Assembly: GCF_018130615.1 (NCBI RefSeq)
Contig: NZ_JAFCKB010000025.1
Coordinates: forward strand, 1-64,000
From: Bradyrhizobium manausense
GTDB lineage: Bacteria > Pseudomonadota > Alphaproteobacteria > Rhizobiales > Xanthobacteraceae
Reading direction: 5' to 3'
Length of the DNA stretch: 64,000 nucleotides
Position numbers and translations under genes: made by a program. Below, one piece after another: positions 43,748-54,162 of the stretch; positions within the stretch are counted from its first letter, which is position 1, and each line of letters starts with the position of its first letter. A model generated the notes under the pieces. The model was not told the DNA's origin. It was given only the letters and a program-made list of their open reading frames with translations, and did no database searches.

Positions 43748-45684
43748 TCGCGGCATTGACGCCCGGCCTGCTGACGCTCGGCGCCTTCATGGCGATCGGT
43801 CCGCTGCTCCAGCTCGATAGCACGAAAGCGCGCGCGTTCCTTGCAATCGTGTCGCTGGCCTTGCTGCTCCGCTATCTCCACTGGCGTATCACGGCGACGC
43901 TGCCGCCGCCGCACCTGACGGCGGATGCCGTGATCGGCTATCCCTTCATGCTGCTGGAGGCGGCCTCGCTGGTCGCCGTCACCCTCTCGCTCCTGTTCCT
44001 GAGCCGGACGATCGACCGTTCCAAGGCGGCCAGGATCGACGGCCGCGCCACCGATCCGCAGGCGCCGCTGATCGACGTCTTCATCTGCACCTACAATGAG
44101 GAGCGATCGATCCTCGAGCGCACCATCATCGGCGCGACCGGCATGGAGTACGGCAACTACCGCGTCTGGGTGCTCGACGACGGCCGCCGGCCGTGGCTGC
44201 GACGTCTGTCGGGCGAGCTCAACTGTCAGTATCTCACGCGACCCGACAACCGTCACGCCAAGGCCGGCAACATCAACCATGCACTCAGGCATGTCGGCGC
44301 GTTGCCGGAGCGGCCGGATTTCGTCGCCATTCTCGATGCGGACTTCGTGCCGCGGCCCGATTTTCTCGCGCGCACAATCTCGCTGATGGACGATGCCTCG
44401 GTCGGCGTGGTGCAGACGCCACAGCACTTCATCAATCCCGATCCGATCCAGACCAACCTCGCCGCGACCGACGTCTGGCCCGACGAGCAGCGCTTCTTCT
44501 TCGACATCCTGATGCCGGCGAAGGACGCCTGGGGTGTCGCTTTCTGCTGCGGCACGTCGTCCCTCATCCGCTATGCCGGGCTGGTGCAGATCGGCGGCTT
44601 TCCGACCGACTCGGTCACGGAAGATTATCTCGTCACGCTGCGCCTGAAGGAAATCGGCCTCACCACGATCTATCTCAACGAGCGCCTGACCATCGGCCTC
44701 GCGCCGGAGGGGCTGAAGGAATACATCACCCAGCGCGCCCGCTGGTGCCTCGGCTTCATGCAGATCATCCGCGGCCGCAGCGGGCCGCTGTCGCAAACCT
44801 CAAAACTCGCCTTCATCGACCGGCTCTCGCTGGTCGATGCCTTCATGAGCTGGGCCGCGGTCTATACGTCGAAGGTGGCCGGCCTCGTCGTGCCCTGGCT
44901 GTTCCTGCTGTTCGGCATCAAGGCCGTGCAGGCCGACCTCAGCGAGCTCTTGCGCTTCTTCCTGCCGTTCTATGTCTGGCACGGGCTCACCATGGCCTGG
45001 CTGTCGCGCGGCCGGTCGCTCGCCTTGATGACGGATGTCTCGCAGCTCATCGCAGCGCCCGCCGTGCTCAAGGCGGTGGCGGCCGGCCTGTTGAAGCCGA
45101 AGGGGCACAAATTCAAGGTCACGGCGAAAGGCGGCGACCGCGACAGGCGATTTGTCGAATGGCCGCTGCTGCGGCTCTATGGCAGCGCTCTCGCGATCAC
45201 GCTGGCGGCCATCGCCTATGCCTTCATCCTGCATCTGCGCGGCGAGAACATCGCCTATGGGGGACTGGCACTCGGCTGGAGCCTCTACAACGCGGTCATC
45301 CTCGCGGTGGTCTGCTTCGTCTGCATCGAGCAGCCGCGCAAGCGCAAGGCGGAACGCTTCGATCGCAACGAGGCTGTTCTGCTGCGCCAGGACGGCAGGT
45401 CGCACCTGGCACGGCTCGCCGACATCTCGATTACCGGCGCGCGGCTGATCGATCCCGATCCGCCGCTCCCCGGCAGCACCGTCGAATGCCGCATCTACGG
45501 CCGATCGATCGCGGCGATCGTGGTCCGACACACCACGGACGGATTCGCGGTGCGTTTCGAAGATGGCATGGATACGCGCGTGCATGCGATCCGGGCGTTC
45601 TATGCCGGCGAATATGTGCGCGCCTATCGGGGCGTCCGGGCGCTCCCGGTGGGGAAGGCGCTGCTGATGCGGCTGTTTGGCTAA
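43744..45684 (+). CDS. Processive GT2 polysaccharide synthase with PilZ domain
   Basis: A 646-residue membrane glycosyltransferase like cellulose, curdlan or mixed-linkage glucan synthases. Two N-terminal helices precede the catalytic domain with VLDDGRRPW (~142), the D-A-D metal motif in ILDADFV (~198), TEDYLVTLRL (~292) and QRARW (~330), which marks processive synthases. Several more helices follow. The C-terminus (~530-630) is a PilZ domain with R-KAE-R and DISITG, both c-di-GMP-binding motifs. It would make and export a beta-glucan-type polymer when c-di-GMP is high. The start is GTG at 43744. The polymer identity is uncertain. Confidence 0.9.
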   Translation: MIAALTPGLLTLGAFMAIGPLLQLDSTKARAFLAIVSLALLLRYLHWRITATLPPPHLTADAVIGYPFMLLEAASLVAVTLSLLFLSRTIDRSKAARIDGRATDPQAPLIDVFICTYNEERSILERTIIGATGMEYGNYRVWVLDDGRRPWLRRLSGELNCQYLTRPDNRHAKAGNINHALRHVGALPERPDFVAILDADFVPRPDFLARTISLMDDASVGVVQTPQHFINPDPIQTNLAATDVWPDEQRFFFDILMPAKDAWGVAFCCGTSSLIRYAGLVQIGGFPTDSVTEDYLVTLRLKEIGLTTIYLNERLTIGLAPEGLKEYITQRARWCLGFMQIIRGRSGPLSQTSKLAFIDRLSLVDAFMSWAAVYTSKVAGLVVPWLFLLFGIKAVQADLSELLRFFLPFYVWHGLTMAWLSRGRSLALMTDVSQLIAAPAVLKAVAAGLLKPKGHKFKVTAKGGDRDRRFVEWPLLRLYGSALAITLAAIAYAFILHLRGENIAYGGLALGWSLYNAVILAVVCFVCIEQPRKRKAERFDRNEAVLLRQDGRSHLARLADISITGARLIDPDPPLPGSTVECRIYGRSIAAIVVRHTTDGFAVRFEDGMDTRVHAIRAFYAGEYVRAYRGVRALPVGKALLMRLFG

Positions 45685-45784
45685 CTCGCATACGCGCCTG
45701 CGCGGCATGGAAAGGATGGCCTGAGGCCGTCACTTCACCTAAACTTCGGCCGAATCCACGCATGCCCTCCCCGCCGGAACCCCT

Positions 45785-47089
45785 ATGCTCCAGACCCGAT
45801 TCGCGATCGCGGCCGTCGCGCTCCTCGCCTGTACCGCCTCCGCTGCCGCCCAGCTTGCGCCGCCGCCCGCAAGGCCGGCAGCGCCGAAAGCCGTGGCCGC
45901 CCCTTCGCCGCGCGCCGCATCGTGCCACAACGGCGCGAGCTTTGATCGTTTCCTGGCGGAGCTGAAACAGCAGGCGGTTGCGGAAGGCGTCTCGCAGCGC
46001 ACGATCGCGGAAGCCTCGCCCTACCTCGTCTACGACCAGGGCATCGTCAACCGCGACCGCGGCCAGCGGGTGTTCGGCCAGCTCTTCACCGAATTCGCGG
46101 GACGCATGGCGGCGCCCTATCGCATGCAGAACGGCCAGCAGCACATCAAGCAGCACGCCGCGGCGTTTGCGCGGGCCGAGAAGGAATACGGCGTACCGCC
46201 GGCGGTGATCGCGGCGTTCTGGGGACTCGAGAGCGACTTTGGCGTCAACATGGGCAATCTGCCGACGCTAAAATCGCTGGTCTCGCTCGCCTATGACTGC
46301 CGCCGCTCGGAAATGTTCGTGAACGAGACCATCGCCGCGCTGAAGGTGATCGACCGCGGCGATCTCAGCCCTGATGAGATGATCGGCTCCTGGGCCGGCG
46401 AGCTCGGCCAGACACAATTCCTGCCGACGCATTACGTCAACTACGCCGTCGACTATGACGGCGACGGGCGGCGCGACCTCTTGCGCAGCGAGGACGACGT
46501 GATCGGCTCGACCGCGAACTACATCGCCAACGGCTTGAAGTGGCGGCGCGGCGAGCCGTGGCTGGAAGAGATCAAGGTGCCGCAGAACCTGCCATGGGAT
46601 CAGACCGATCTCAGCGTGCAGCTGCCGCGCTCGAAATGGGCGCAGTTCGGCGTCACCTATGCCGATGGCCGCCCGCTGCCGAACGACAATCTCCCGGCAT
46701 CCGTGCTGCTGCCGATGGGACGCTTTGGGCCGGCCTTCATGGCCTACGCCAATTTCGCGGCCTACACGGAATGGAACAACTCGCTGATCTATTCGACCAC
46801 CGCGGGCTATCTCGCCTCCCGGATCGCGGGCGCAGCGCCGATGCGCAGGCCTGCCGGACAGATCGCGCAACTGCCGTTCAACGAGCTCAAGCAATTGCAG
46901 CAGCTTCTGGTCCAGGCCGGCTTCAATGTCGGCAAGGTCGATGGCGTGCTGGGCCAGCAGAGCCGCGCGGCCGTGAAGGCGATGCAGATCAAATACGGCC
47001 TGCCGGCGGATTCCTGGCCAACCGCGGAGCTTCTGGCCCGGATGCGCGGCGGGACGGCGCAGGCGCAGCCAGCGAGCGCTGTCCGCTAA
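45785..47089 (+). CDS. MltB-type lytic murein transglycosylase
   Basis: A 434-residue exported protein. It has a signal peptide (MLQTRFAIAAVALLACTASAAA) and a Pro/Ala-rich linker. The MltB-type catalytic domain (~residues 50-330) has the catalytic glutamate in FWGLESDFGVNMG, and then GSWAGELGQTQFLPTHY and the DYDGDGRRDLL calcium-like loop. A C-terminal peptidoglycan-binding domain (~365-425) reads LQQLLVQAGFNVGKVDGVLG. It cleaves peptidoglycan to 1,6-anhydro products in the periplasm. It follows the polysaccharide synthase by 100 bases but may be independent. Confidence 0.92.
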   Translation: MLQTRFAIAAVALLACTASAAAQLAPPPARPAAPKAVAAPSPRAASCHNGASFDRFLAELKQQAVAEGVSQRTIAEASPYLVYDQGIVNRDRGQRVFGQLFTEFAGRMAAPYRMQNGQQHIKQHAAAFARAEKEYGVPPAVIAAFWGLESDFGVNMGNLPTLKSLVSLAYDCRRSEMFVNETIAALKVIDRGDLSPDEMIGSWAGELGQTQFLPTHYVNYAVDYDGDGRRDLLRSEDDVIGSTANYIANGLKWRRGEPWLEEIKVPQNLPWDQTDLSVQLPRSKWAQFGVTYADGRPLPNDNLPASVLLPMGRFGPAFMAYANFAAYTEWNNSLIYSTTAGYLASRIAGAAPMRRPAGQIAQLPFNELKQLQQLLVQAGFNVGKVDGVLGQQSRAAVKAMQIKYGLPADSWPTAELLARMRGGTAQAQPASAVR

Positions 47090-47213
47090 CGCCTCCACCA
47101 ATAGAATTTTCGCACCGCACAAGCCACTTTGGCGATTGTATTATTCCATGAGGCTCCCATGTGAGTGGCTCAGGTTTTCTCCTGAGATTTCCCACCATTG
47201 AAGCGAGCATCAC

Positions 47214-47717
47214 ATGTCCTTCTACGACGCCGTCGTCCCCGCGTACTTGCAAATGCTGAACAGCCTGACGGGCCTGCTCACGAAAGCCGAGGCGCATTGC
47301 GCGGCCAAAAAGGTCGACCCGAGCGTGATGCTCGGCTCCCGCCTCTTCCCGGACATGCTGCCGCTGTCGAAGCAGATCCAGCTCGCCAGCGATTTCGCCG
47401 CCAAGGGCTGCGCCAGGCTGACCCATAGCGAGTTGCCCTCGATGCCCGACACCGAAAAGACGTTTGAGGAGCTGAAGCAGCGGCTCGCCAGGACGATCGA
47501 CTACGTCAAATCATACAAGCCGGAGCAGTTCGAGGGCGCCGACACCAAGGACGTGACCTTCCCGGCGGGCCCGGACCGGACCATGACGCTCAAGGGCCAG
47601 CAGTTCTTCAGCGCCGTCTCGCTGCCGAACTTCTATTTCCACGCCACGACCGCTCACGGGATCATGCGCCACAACGGCGTCGAGATCGGCAAGCGCGATT
47701 TCCTCGGCGCGAACTGA
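47214..47717 (+). CDS. DUF1993 protein
   Basis: A 167-residue protein with the DUF1993 layout: AVVPAYLQMLNSLTGLLTKA at the N-terminus, LFPDMLPLSKQIQLASDFAA, then FEELKQRLARTIDYV, and the histidines in FYFHATTAHGIMRHNGVEIG. The fold is DinB-like (four-helix bundle), so metal binding is possible. Function unknown. A hairpin follows the stop codon. Confidence 0.88.
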   Translation: MSFYDAVVPAYLQMLNSLTGLLTKAEAHCAAKKVDPSVMLGSRLFPDMLPLSKQIQLASDFAAKGCARLTHSELPSMPDTEKTFEELKQRLARTIDYVKSYKPEQFEGADTKDVTFPAGPDRTMTLKGQQFFSAVSLPNFYFHATTAHGIMRHNGVEIGKRDFLGAN

Positions 47718-47733
47718 TTTGCGCAATCGCACG

Positions 47734-47763
47734 GCCACGACAGCGAAATTGCGCTGTCGTGGC
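47734..47763 (+). terminator. Hairpin after DUF1993 gene
   Basis: Perfect 12-bp stem GCCACGACAGCG/CGCTGTCGTGGC with a 6-base loop, 17 bases after the stop codon. There is no T-run, so termination is likely but not certain. Confidence 0.55.
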
Positions 47764-47897
47764 GAGAAATGCGCATGAATCATGCTGCGCGGGGCCTGCC
47801 GCGCAGCTCCGCTGCACTTTCCGTATGGCTCATCCCTTGCGCCTGATGTCGCAATGCACAAGTGTTCGGGATCTCTCACCGCCTGGAAGCATTTCCC

Positions 47898-48998
47898 ATG
47901 AGCCGTCCGACCAAATTGTTTGAGACCTACAAGCTCGGCCCGATCACGCTGGCCAATCGCCTCGTGATGGCGCCGCTGACGCGCAACCGCGCCGCGCCCG
48001 GCAGCTTCGTCCCCTCGCCGCTCGCCGCGGACTATTACGCTCAGCGCGCTTCAGCCGGCCTGCTGATCACCGAAGCGAGCCAGGTCTCGCAGCAGGGCCA
48101 AGGCTACCAGGACACACCCGGCATCTACTCGAAGGAACAGGTCGCCGGCTGGCGCAAGGTCACCGACAAGGTGCATGAGCGCGGCGGCAAGATCTTCATC
48201 CAACTCTGGCATGTCGGCCGCATCTCGCATGTCGACCTCCAGGCGGGTGGTGCAGCCCCAGTGGCGCCAAGCGCGATCCGCGCCAAGGGCAAGACCTTCG
48301 TCAACGGCGGCTTCGCCGACGTCTCCGAGCCGCGTGCGCTCGAGCTCTCCGAAATTCCCGGGATCATCGACGACTTCAAGCGCGCGACGAAGAACGCGCT
48401 GGAAGCCGGTTTCGACGGCGTCGAGATCCACGGTGCCAACGGCTATCTGCTCGACCAGTTCGCCAAGGACGGCGCCAACAAGCGCACTGATGCCTATGGC
48501 GGCGGAATCGAGAACCGCGCAAAGCTGATGCTGGAAGTCTCCAAGGCCGTCGTGGCCGAAGCCGGCGCCGAGCGCACCGGCATCCGCATCTCGCCGGTGA
48601 CGCCCGCCAACGACATCGCGGATTCCAATCCGCAGGCGCTGTTCGATCACATCACCGACGGCCTCAACGCCTTGAAGCTCGTCTATCTCCACGTCGTCGA
48701 AGGCGCCACCGGCGGCCCGCGCGACTTCGCGCCGTTCGACTATGCGAGCCTGCGCAAGCGCTTCTCCGGCGCCTACATCGCCAACAACGGCTACGATTTC
48801 GACCTCGCGACCAAGGTGCTGGATGCAAACGCGGCCGATCTGATCGCCTTCGGCAAGCCGTTCATCTCCAACCCCGACCTCGTCGAGCGGCTGAAGAAGG
48901 GCGCGGCCCTGAACGATTGGGACAAGAACACGTTCTACGGCGGCGGCGCCAAGGGCTACACGGATTACCCGACGCTGGCGGCCGAGCCGGCGGAGTAA
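47898..48998 (+). CDS. Old Yellow Enzyme-family alkene reductase
   Basis: A 366-residue FMN-dependent ene-reductase of the NemA/OYE group. It reduces activated C=C bonds, nitrate esters or quinones using NAD(P)H. Visible features are the N-terminal ANRLVMAPLTRNRAAPGSFV, HVGRISH (~residue 105), the substrate-binding pair in EIHGANGYLLDQF (H-x-x-N), TDAYGG, RISPVTPANDI, and the phosphate-binding tail NNGYDFDLATKVLDA followed by IAFGKPFISNPDL. The ATG at 47898 is the family start. A pair of hairpins lies after the stop. Confidence 0.93.
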   Translation: MSRPTKLFETYKLGPITLANRLVMAPLTRNRAAPGSFVPSPLAADYYAQRASAGLLITEASQVSQQGQGYQDTPGIYSKEQVAGWRKVTDKVHERGGKIFIQLWHVGRISHVDLQAGGAAPVAPSAIRAKGKTFVNGGFADVSEPRALELSEIPGIIDDFKRATKNALEAGFDGVEIHGANGYLLDQFAKDGANKRTDAYGGGIENRAKLMLEVSKAVVAEAGAERTGIRISPVTPANDIADSNPQALFDHITDGLNALKLVYLHVVEGATGGPRDFAPFDYASLRKRFSGAYIANNGYDFDLATKVLDANAADLIAFGKPFISNPDLVERLKKGAALNDWDKNTFYGGGAKGYTDYPTLAAEPAE

Positions 48999-49008
48999 GC
49001 TTCTTCTC

Positions 49009-49032
49009 CCTCTCCCCGCAAGCGGGGAGAGG
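49009..49032. repeat. GC hairpin of the dispersed CTCTCCCC family
   Basis: Stem CCTCTCCCCGC/GCGGGGAGAGG with a 2-base loop, just after the OYE gene. Same core as the palindromes at 16678, 19735 and 40239. Confidence 0.7.
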
Positions 49033-49041
49033 CGAAGAAAA

Positions 49042-49067
49042 AAAGGCCGGGATTGCTCCCGGCCTTT
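49042..49067. terminator. Bidirectional terminator between OYE gene and glpV
   Basis: Perfect 11-bp stem AAAGGCCGGGA/TCCCGGCCTTT, loop TTGC. On the minus strand it is followed by a run of T (from the A-run at 49038-49044), fitting the end of the glp operon; on the plus strand it is followed by CGT. Located between convergent genes. Confidence 0.85.
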
Positions 49068-49086
49068 CGTCGTTATGAGGCGTCGC

Positions 49087-50883
49087 TTACTGCAGCGAGG
49101 CGCGCTTGGGCGGGGTGGCCGGCCACGACTTGATCAGCGTGTCGTAGTCGATCGTTTCGCCCTTCGGCTTCTCGTTGGCGAGCTTGCGCTGCGGCGCGAT
49201 GGTGCCGTCCTTCTGGGCCTTGGCGAACCAGAATTCAGCCGACTCCTTCTTGTGCAGCTTCGGACCGCAGGCGCCCTGCACGCCCGACTTCTCGATACGC
49301 TCCATGACGGAGTCTTGCGCGGCGGCAAGAGCATCCATCGCGGCTTGCGGCGTCTTCGCACCGGACGACGCGTCGCCGATGTTCTGCCACCAGAGCTGAG
49401 CAAGCTTCGGATAGTCAGGCACGTTGTTGCCGGTCGGGGTCCACTGCACGCGCGCGGGCGAGCGGTAGAACTCGATCAGGCCGCCGAGCTTCGGCGCACG
49501 CTCGGTGAACGATTTGTCCCAGATGTCGGATTCACGAATGAAGGTGAGACCGACATGGCTCTTCTTCAGCGACACCGTCTTGGAGACGATGAACTGGAGA
49601 TACAGCCAGGCTGCCTTGCGGCGATCCGCCGGGGTCGACTTCAGAAGCGTGAGCGAACCCGCGTCCTGGTAGCCGAGCTTCATGCCTTCCTTCCAGTACG
49701 AACCGTGCGGCGACGGAGCCATACGCCATTTCGGCGTACCGTCCGCGTTCATCACGGCGATGCCCGGCTTCACCATGTCGGCGGTGAAGGCGGTGTACCA
49801 GAACATCTGCTGGGCGATGTTGCCCTGCGCCGGAACCGGACCCGACTCAGAGAACGTCATGCCCTGCGCCTGCGGCGGAGCGTACTTCTTCATCCACTCC
49901 AGGTACTTGGTGATCGAGTAGACGGCAGCCGGACCGTTGGTGTCGCCACCACGCTCGATCGACGAACCGACCGGGCGGCAGCCTTCCATGCGGATGCCCC
50001 ACTCGTCGACCGGTAGACCGTTCGGAATGCCCTTGTCGCCGTTACCCGCCATCGAGAGCCAGGCGTCGGTGAAACGCCAGCCGAGCGACGGGTCCTTCTT
50101 GCCATAGTCCATATGGCCGTAGACCTTGACGCCGTTGATCTCCTTGATGTCGTTGGTGAAGAACTCGGCGATGTCTTCATACGCCGACCAGTTCACGGGC
50201 ACGCCGAGATCGTAGCCATACTTGGCCTTGAACTTGGCCTTGTAGTCGGGGTTGGTGAACCAGTCGTAGCGGAACCAATAGAGGTTCGCGAACTGCTGGT
50301 CGGGCAGCTGATAGAGCTTGCCGTCCGGCGCGGTACCGAACGACTTGCCGATGAAGTCGTTGACGTCGAGCATGGGATCGGTGACGTCCTTGCCCTCGCC
50401 GGTCATGTAGTCCGACAGCGCGATGGTCTGGCCGTAGCGGAAGTGTGTGCCGATCAGGTCGGAGTCATTGATCCAGCCGTCATAGACGTTCTTGCCCGAC
50501 TGCATCTGGGTCTGAAGCTTCTCGACGACGTCACCTTCCTGGATGATGTCGTGCTTGAGCTTGATGCCGGTCAGCTCGGAGAACGCCTTGGCGAGCGTCT
50601 GCGACTCGTATTCGTGGGTCGCGATGGTCTCGGAGACGACGTTGATCTCCATGCCCTTGAAAGGCTCAGCTGCCTTCGCGAACCACTCCAGTTCCTTCTT
50701 CTGGTCGTCCTTCGAAATCGTCGAAGGCTGGAATTCCGCAATCCACTTCTGGATGGCGGCATCGTCGGCGGCGCGAACCGGCGCCGAGGCAGCGAACGCG
50801 GTGGCGAGAATGGCCGCGGCGCTCGATACGGTCAGAAAGCTAATCTTGGTCAATGGACCTTTCCTTCTCCTAAACTGTCGCAT
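49087..50883 (-). CDS. glpV: Glycerol ABC transporter substrate-binding protein
   Basis: A 598-residue periplasmic binding protein, much larger than typical sugar-binding proteins (~420 residues), as in the GlpV group of rhizobial glycerol importers. The signal peptide follows a basic N-terminus (MRQFRRRKGPLTKISFLTVS, cut near VRAAD). The body shows WIAEFQPSTISKDDQKKELE, LYQLPDQQFANLYWFRYDWF and a C-terminal CGPKLHKKESAEFWFAKAQK. The ATG at 50883 is set by CGGAGG six bases upstream. It is the last gene of the operon, 76 bases after glpU, with a small GC hairpin between (50922-50936). A bidirectional terminator follows. Confidence 0.92.
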   Translation of the reverse strand: MRQFRRRKGPLTKISFLTVSSAAAILATAFAASAPVRAADDAAIQKWIAEFQPSTISKDDQKKELEWFAKAAEPFKGMEINVVSETIATHEYESQTLAKAFSELTGIKLKHDIIQEGDVVEKLQTQMQSGKNVYDGWINDSDLIGTHFRYGQTIALSDYMTGEGKDVTDPMLDVNDFIGKSFGTAPDGKLYQLPDQQFANLYWFRYDWFTNPDYKAKFKAKYGYDLGVPVNWSAYEDIAEFFTNDIKEINGVKVYGHMDYGKKDPSLGWRFTDAWLSMAGNGDKGIPNGLPVDEWGIRMEGCRPVGSSIERGGDTNGPAAVYSITKYLEWMKKYAPPQAQGMTFSESGPVPAQGNIAQQMFWYTAFTADMVKPGIAVMNADGTPKWRMAPSPHGSYWKEGMKLGYQDAGSLTLLKSTPADRRKAAWLYLQFIVSKTVSLKKSHVGLTFIRESDIWDKSFTERAPKLGGLIEFYRSPARVQWTPTGNNVPDYPKLAQLWWQNIGDASSGAKTPQAAMDALAAAQDSVMERIEKSGVQGACGPKLHKKESAEFWFAKAQKDGTIAPQRKLANEKPKGETIDYDTLIKSWPATPPKRASLQ

Positions 50884-50959
50884 GTTGTTCCTCCGTTGCA
50901 GCGACAAACTTTTATACAGGCCCGGGTTGCCCCCGGATCTGGCCGTCCCTTCGCGAGCT

Positions 50960-51289
50960 TCAGACCGTGCGAAAAATGAGCACGGCCGTCACCAGCGAAA
51001 TTCCACTTGCGAGCCACAGGCTCGAAATCTCGATCCCCTCCTCACCGATTGGCAGCGAGGTGATCGGGTCGGTGCCGACCAAGCCGATCCACACCAGGTG
51101 AATGACGGCAGCCGCGATCAGCGAGATGAACAGGCGATCGCCGCGCGTAGTCGGAATGCTGAGCACACCGACGCGTTCGGCTTCGGGATAGACGGACGCG
51201 AGCCACGTCATCACGAGAAGCGTGCAGGCGAGCGCGGCGAAGAAGATCGCCGTCGGCAGCGTCCAGGCCATCCATGCGATGGATTCCAT
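50960..51289 (-). CDS. glpU: Small membrane protein GlpU (DUF2160)
   Basis: A 109-residue protein with three predicted helices (LPTAIFFAALACTLLVMTWL, LFISLIAAAVIHLVWIGLV, LASGISLVTAVLIF). It matches the small DUF2160 membrane protein encoded within rhizobial glycerol ABC transporter operons and called GlpU. Its exact job is not known; it may assist the permease. It sits between the permease gene glpQ and the binding-protein gene glpV. Confidence 0.85.
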   Translation of the reverse strand: MESIAWMAWTLPTAIFFAALACTLLVMTWLASVYPEAERVGVLSIPTTRGDRLFISLIAAAVIHLVWIGLVGTDPITSLPIGEEGIEISSLWLASGISLVTAVLIFRTV

Positions 51290-51305
51290 ATGCTCTTACT
51301 CCTTT

Positions 51306-51352
51306 CGCATGATCTGGTCCGAAAACCGGTTTCCACTTTTCGGGATCATGCG
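51306..51352. repeat. Palindrome inside the glp operon
   Basis: CGCATGATC at one end and GATCATGCG at the other, with GTCCGAAAACCGGTTTCCACT between: a near-perfect 47-base palindrome of a widely dispersed Rhizobiales type. It lies between glpQ and glpU and could fold in the mRNA, protecting or separating the two halves of the transcript (inference). Confidence 0.8.
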
Positions 51353-51356
51353 AGCC

Positions 51357-52162
51357 TCAGACCCGGCCGAGCGCGAAGCCGCGCGCGATGTAGTTGCGGA
51401 CGAACCAGATCACCAGCGCGCCCGGAATGATGGTGAGCACGCCGGCCGCTGCCAGTAGGCCCCAATCCATGCCGGCCGCCGACACCGTGCGCGTCATGAT
51501 CGCCGCGATCGGCTTGGTCTGCACCGAGGTCAGCGTCCGCGCCAGCAGCAGCTCGACCCAGGAGAACATGAAGCAGAAGAAGGCGGCCACGCCGATGCCG
51601 CTCGCGATCAGCGGCACCAAGATCCGGACGAAGAAGCGCGGGAAGGAATAGCCGTCGAGGAAGGCGGTCTCGTCGATCTCGCGCGGCACGCCGGAGACGA
51701 AGCCCTCGAGGATCCACACCGCCAGCGGCACGTTGAAGATGCAGTGCGCGAGCGCGACCGCCCACGGCGTATCGAACAGGCCGATCGCCGAATAGAGGTT
51801 GAAGAACGGCAGCGCATAGACCGCCGCCGGCGCCATGCGGTTCGACAGCAGCCAGAAGAACAGGTGCTTGTCGCCGAGGAAGCGGTAGCGCGAGAACGCG
51901 TAGGCCGCGGGCAACGCCACCGAGATCGAGATGATGGTGTTGAGGATGACGTATTCGAGCGAGTTGATGTAGCCGGAGTACCAGCTCTCGTCGGTGAAGA
52001 TGCGCTTGTAGTGCTGCAGCGTCGGCGCATGCGGCCACAAGGTCATCGTCGAGACGATCTCGGCGTTGGTCTTGAAGCTCATGTTGACGAGCCAGTAGAT
52101 CGGCAACAGCAGGAAGATCAGGAACAGCCCCATGATGAGGCGGCGGCCGGGGATCGAATGCA

Positions 52163-52163
<1 letters not shown>
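51357..52163 (-). CDS. glpQ: Glycerol ABC transporter permease
   Basis: A 268-residue inner-membrane permease with six helices, of the MalG type. The EAA loop for contact with the ATPases reads REIDETAFLDGYSFPRFFVR (~residues 160-185). The N-terminus MHSIPGRRLIMGLFLIFLLL and the C-terminal NYIARGFALGRV are typical. The ATG at 52163 shares one base with the glpP stop (TGATG). Confidence 0.93.
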
Positions 52164-53064
<901 letters not shown>

Positions 53065-53065
<1 letters not shown>

Positions 53066-54150
53066 CAGGCGGCTCCTTCCACCAGAAGGCTGTCGGCGTA
53101 GACGTGGATGTGCGCCGGATCGAATTTCAGCCCGGCGTTACCGTCCGGGCTGGTGAAGCCCGCAGGTGCCCGCGCCGCGAGCTTGGCGTCACCGAGACGC
53201 GCTCGCGCAAAGCGGATGCGGCCGAGATCGTCGATGCGCTCGATCCTGGCGGTGAGCAGGCCGGGTGTGGGCGCGACGGCCTCGACGAATTCCGGGCGCA
53301 CGCCGATTTCGATCTTGGCGCCAGCCGGCAGATTGTCGTAAGCGCGGTTGAGCGCGATGACGTGGCCGCCGATCCGCGCTTCGCGCCCCTTCACCTCGGC
53401 CGGCAGGATGTTCATGCCGGGCGAGCCGATGAAGTAGCCTACAAAAGTGTGAGCGGGCTTGTCGAACAGCTCGGCCGGCGTGCCGCTCTGCACCACGCGG
53501 CCGTCATGCATGACGACGACGGTGTCGGCGAAGGTCAGCGCCTCGGTCTGGTCGTGGGTGACGTAGATCATCGTGAGGTCGAGCTCGCGATGCAGCGCCT
53601 TCAGCTTGGAGCGGAGCTGCCATTTCAGCTCAGGATCGATCACCGTCAGCGGCTCGTCGAACAACACGGCGGCGACATCGGAACGGACGAGGCCGCGGCC
53701 GAGCGATATCTTCTGCTTGGCGTCGGCGGTCAGCCGCGTCGCCTTGCGGTTCAGATAAGGCTCGAGATCAAGCAGCCGGCCGATCTCGGCGACGCGCTTG
53801 TCGATCTCGGCCTTCGGTACGCCGCGGTTCTTCAGCGGAAACGCCAGGTTCTGCCCCACCGTCATGGTGTCGTAGATCACCGGAAACTGGAACACCTGGG
53901 CGATGTTGCGCTTCTGGGTTGACAGCAGTGTGATGTCCTGTTCGTCGAACAGGATTTTCCCCCGCGACGGCGTGATGATGCCGGAGATGACGTTGAGCAG
54001 CGTGGTCTTGCCGCAGCCGGACGGCCCTAGCAGCGCGTAGGCGCCGCCCTGCCGCCAGGTCATGGTGACCGGCTTCAGCGCAAAGGTCTCCTGCGGCGCA
54101 TCGTTGCCGCCGTAGGAATGGGCGAGATCGACGAGGTCAATGCGGGCCAT
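53065..54150 (-). CDS. glpT: Glycerol ABC transporter ATPase with degenerate signature motif
   Basis: A 361-residue MalK-type ATPase. Walker A is GPSGCGKT (~42-49), the Q-loop is in AQVFQFPV, Walker B is AVLFDE (~161-166), the D-loop is LTVID, and the switch histidine is intact in YVTHDQTEA (His ~199). The ABC signature, normally LSGGQ, is replaced by LTADAKQ (~140-146). The C-terminal regulatory/OB-like domain (~240-361) has IEIGVRPEFVEAV and a final IHVYADSLLVEG. The partner GlpS has the opposite defect, so the pair should form one canonical and one degenerate ATP site. Confidence 0.93.
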
Positions 54151-54162
54151 GTCGCATCCCTC

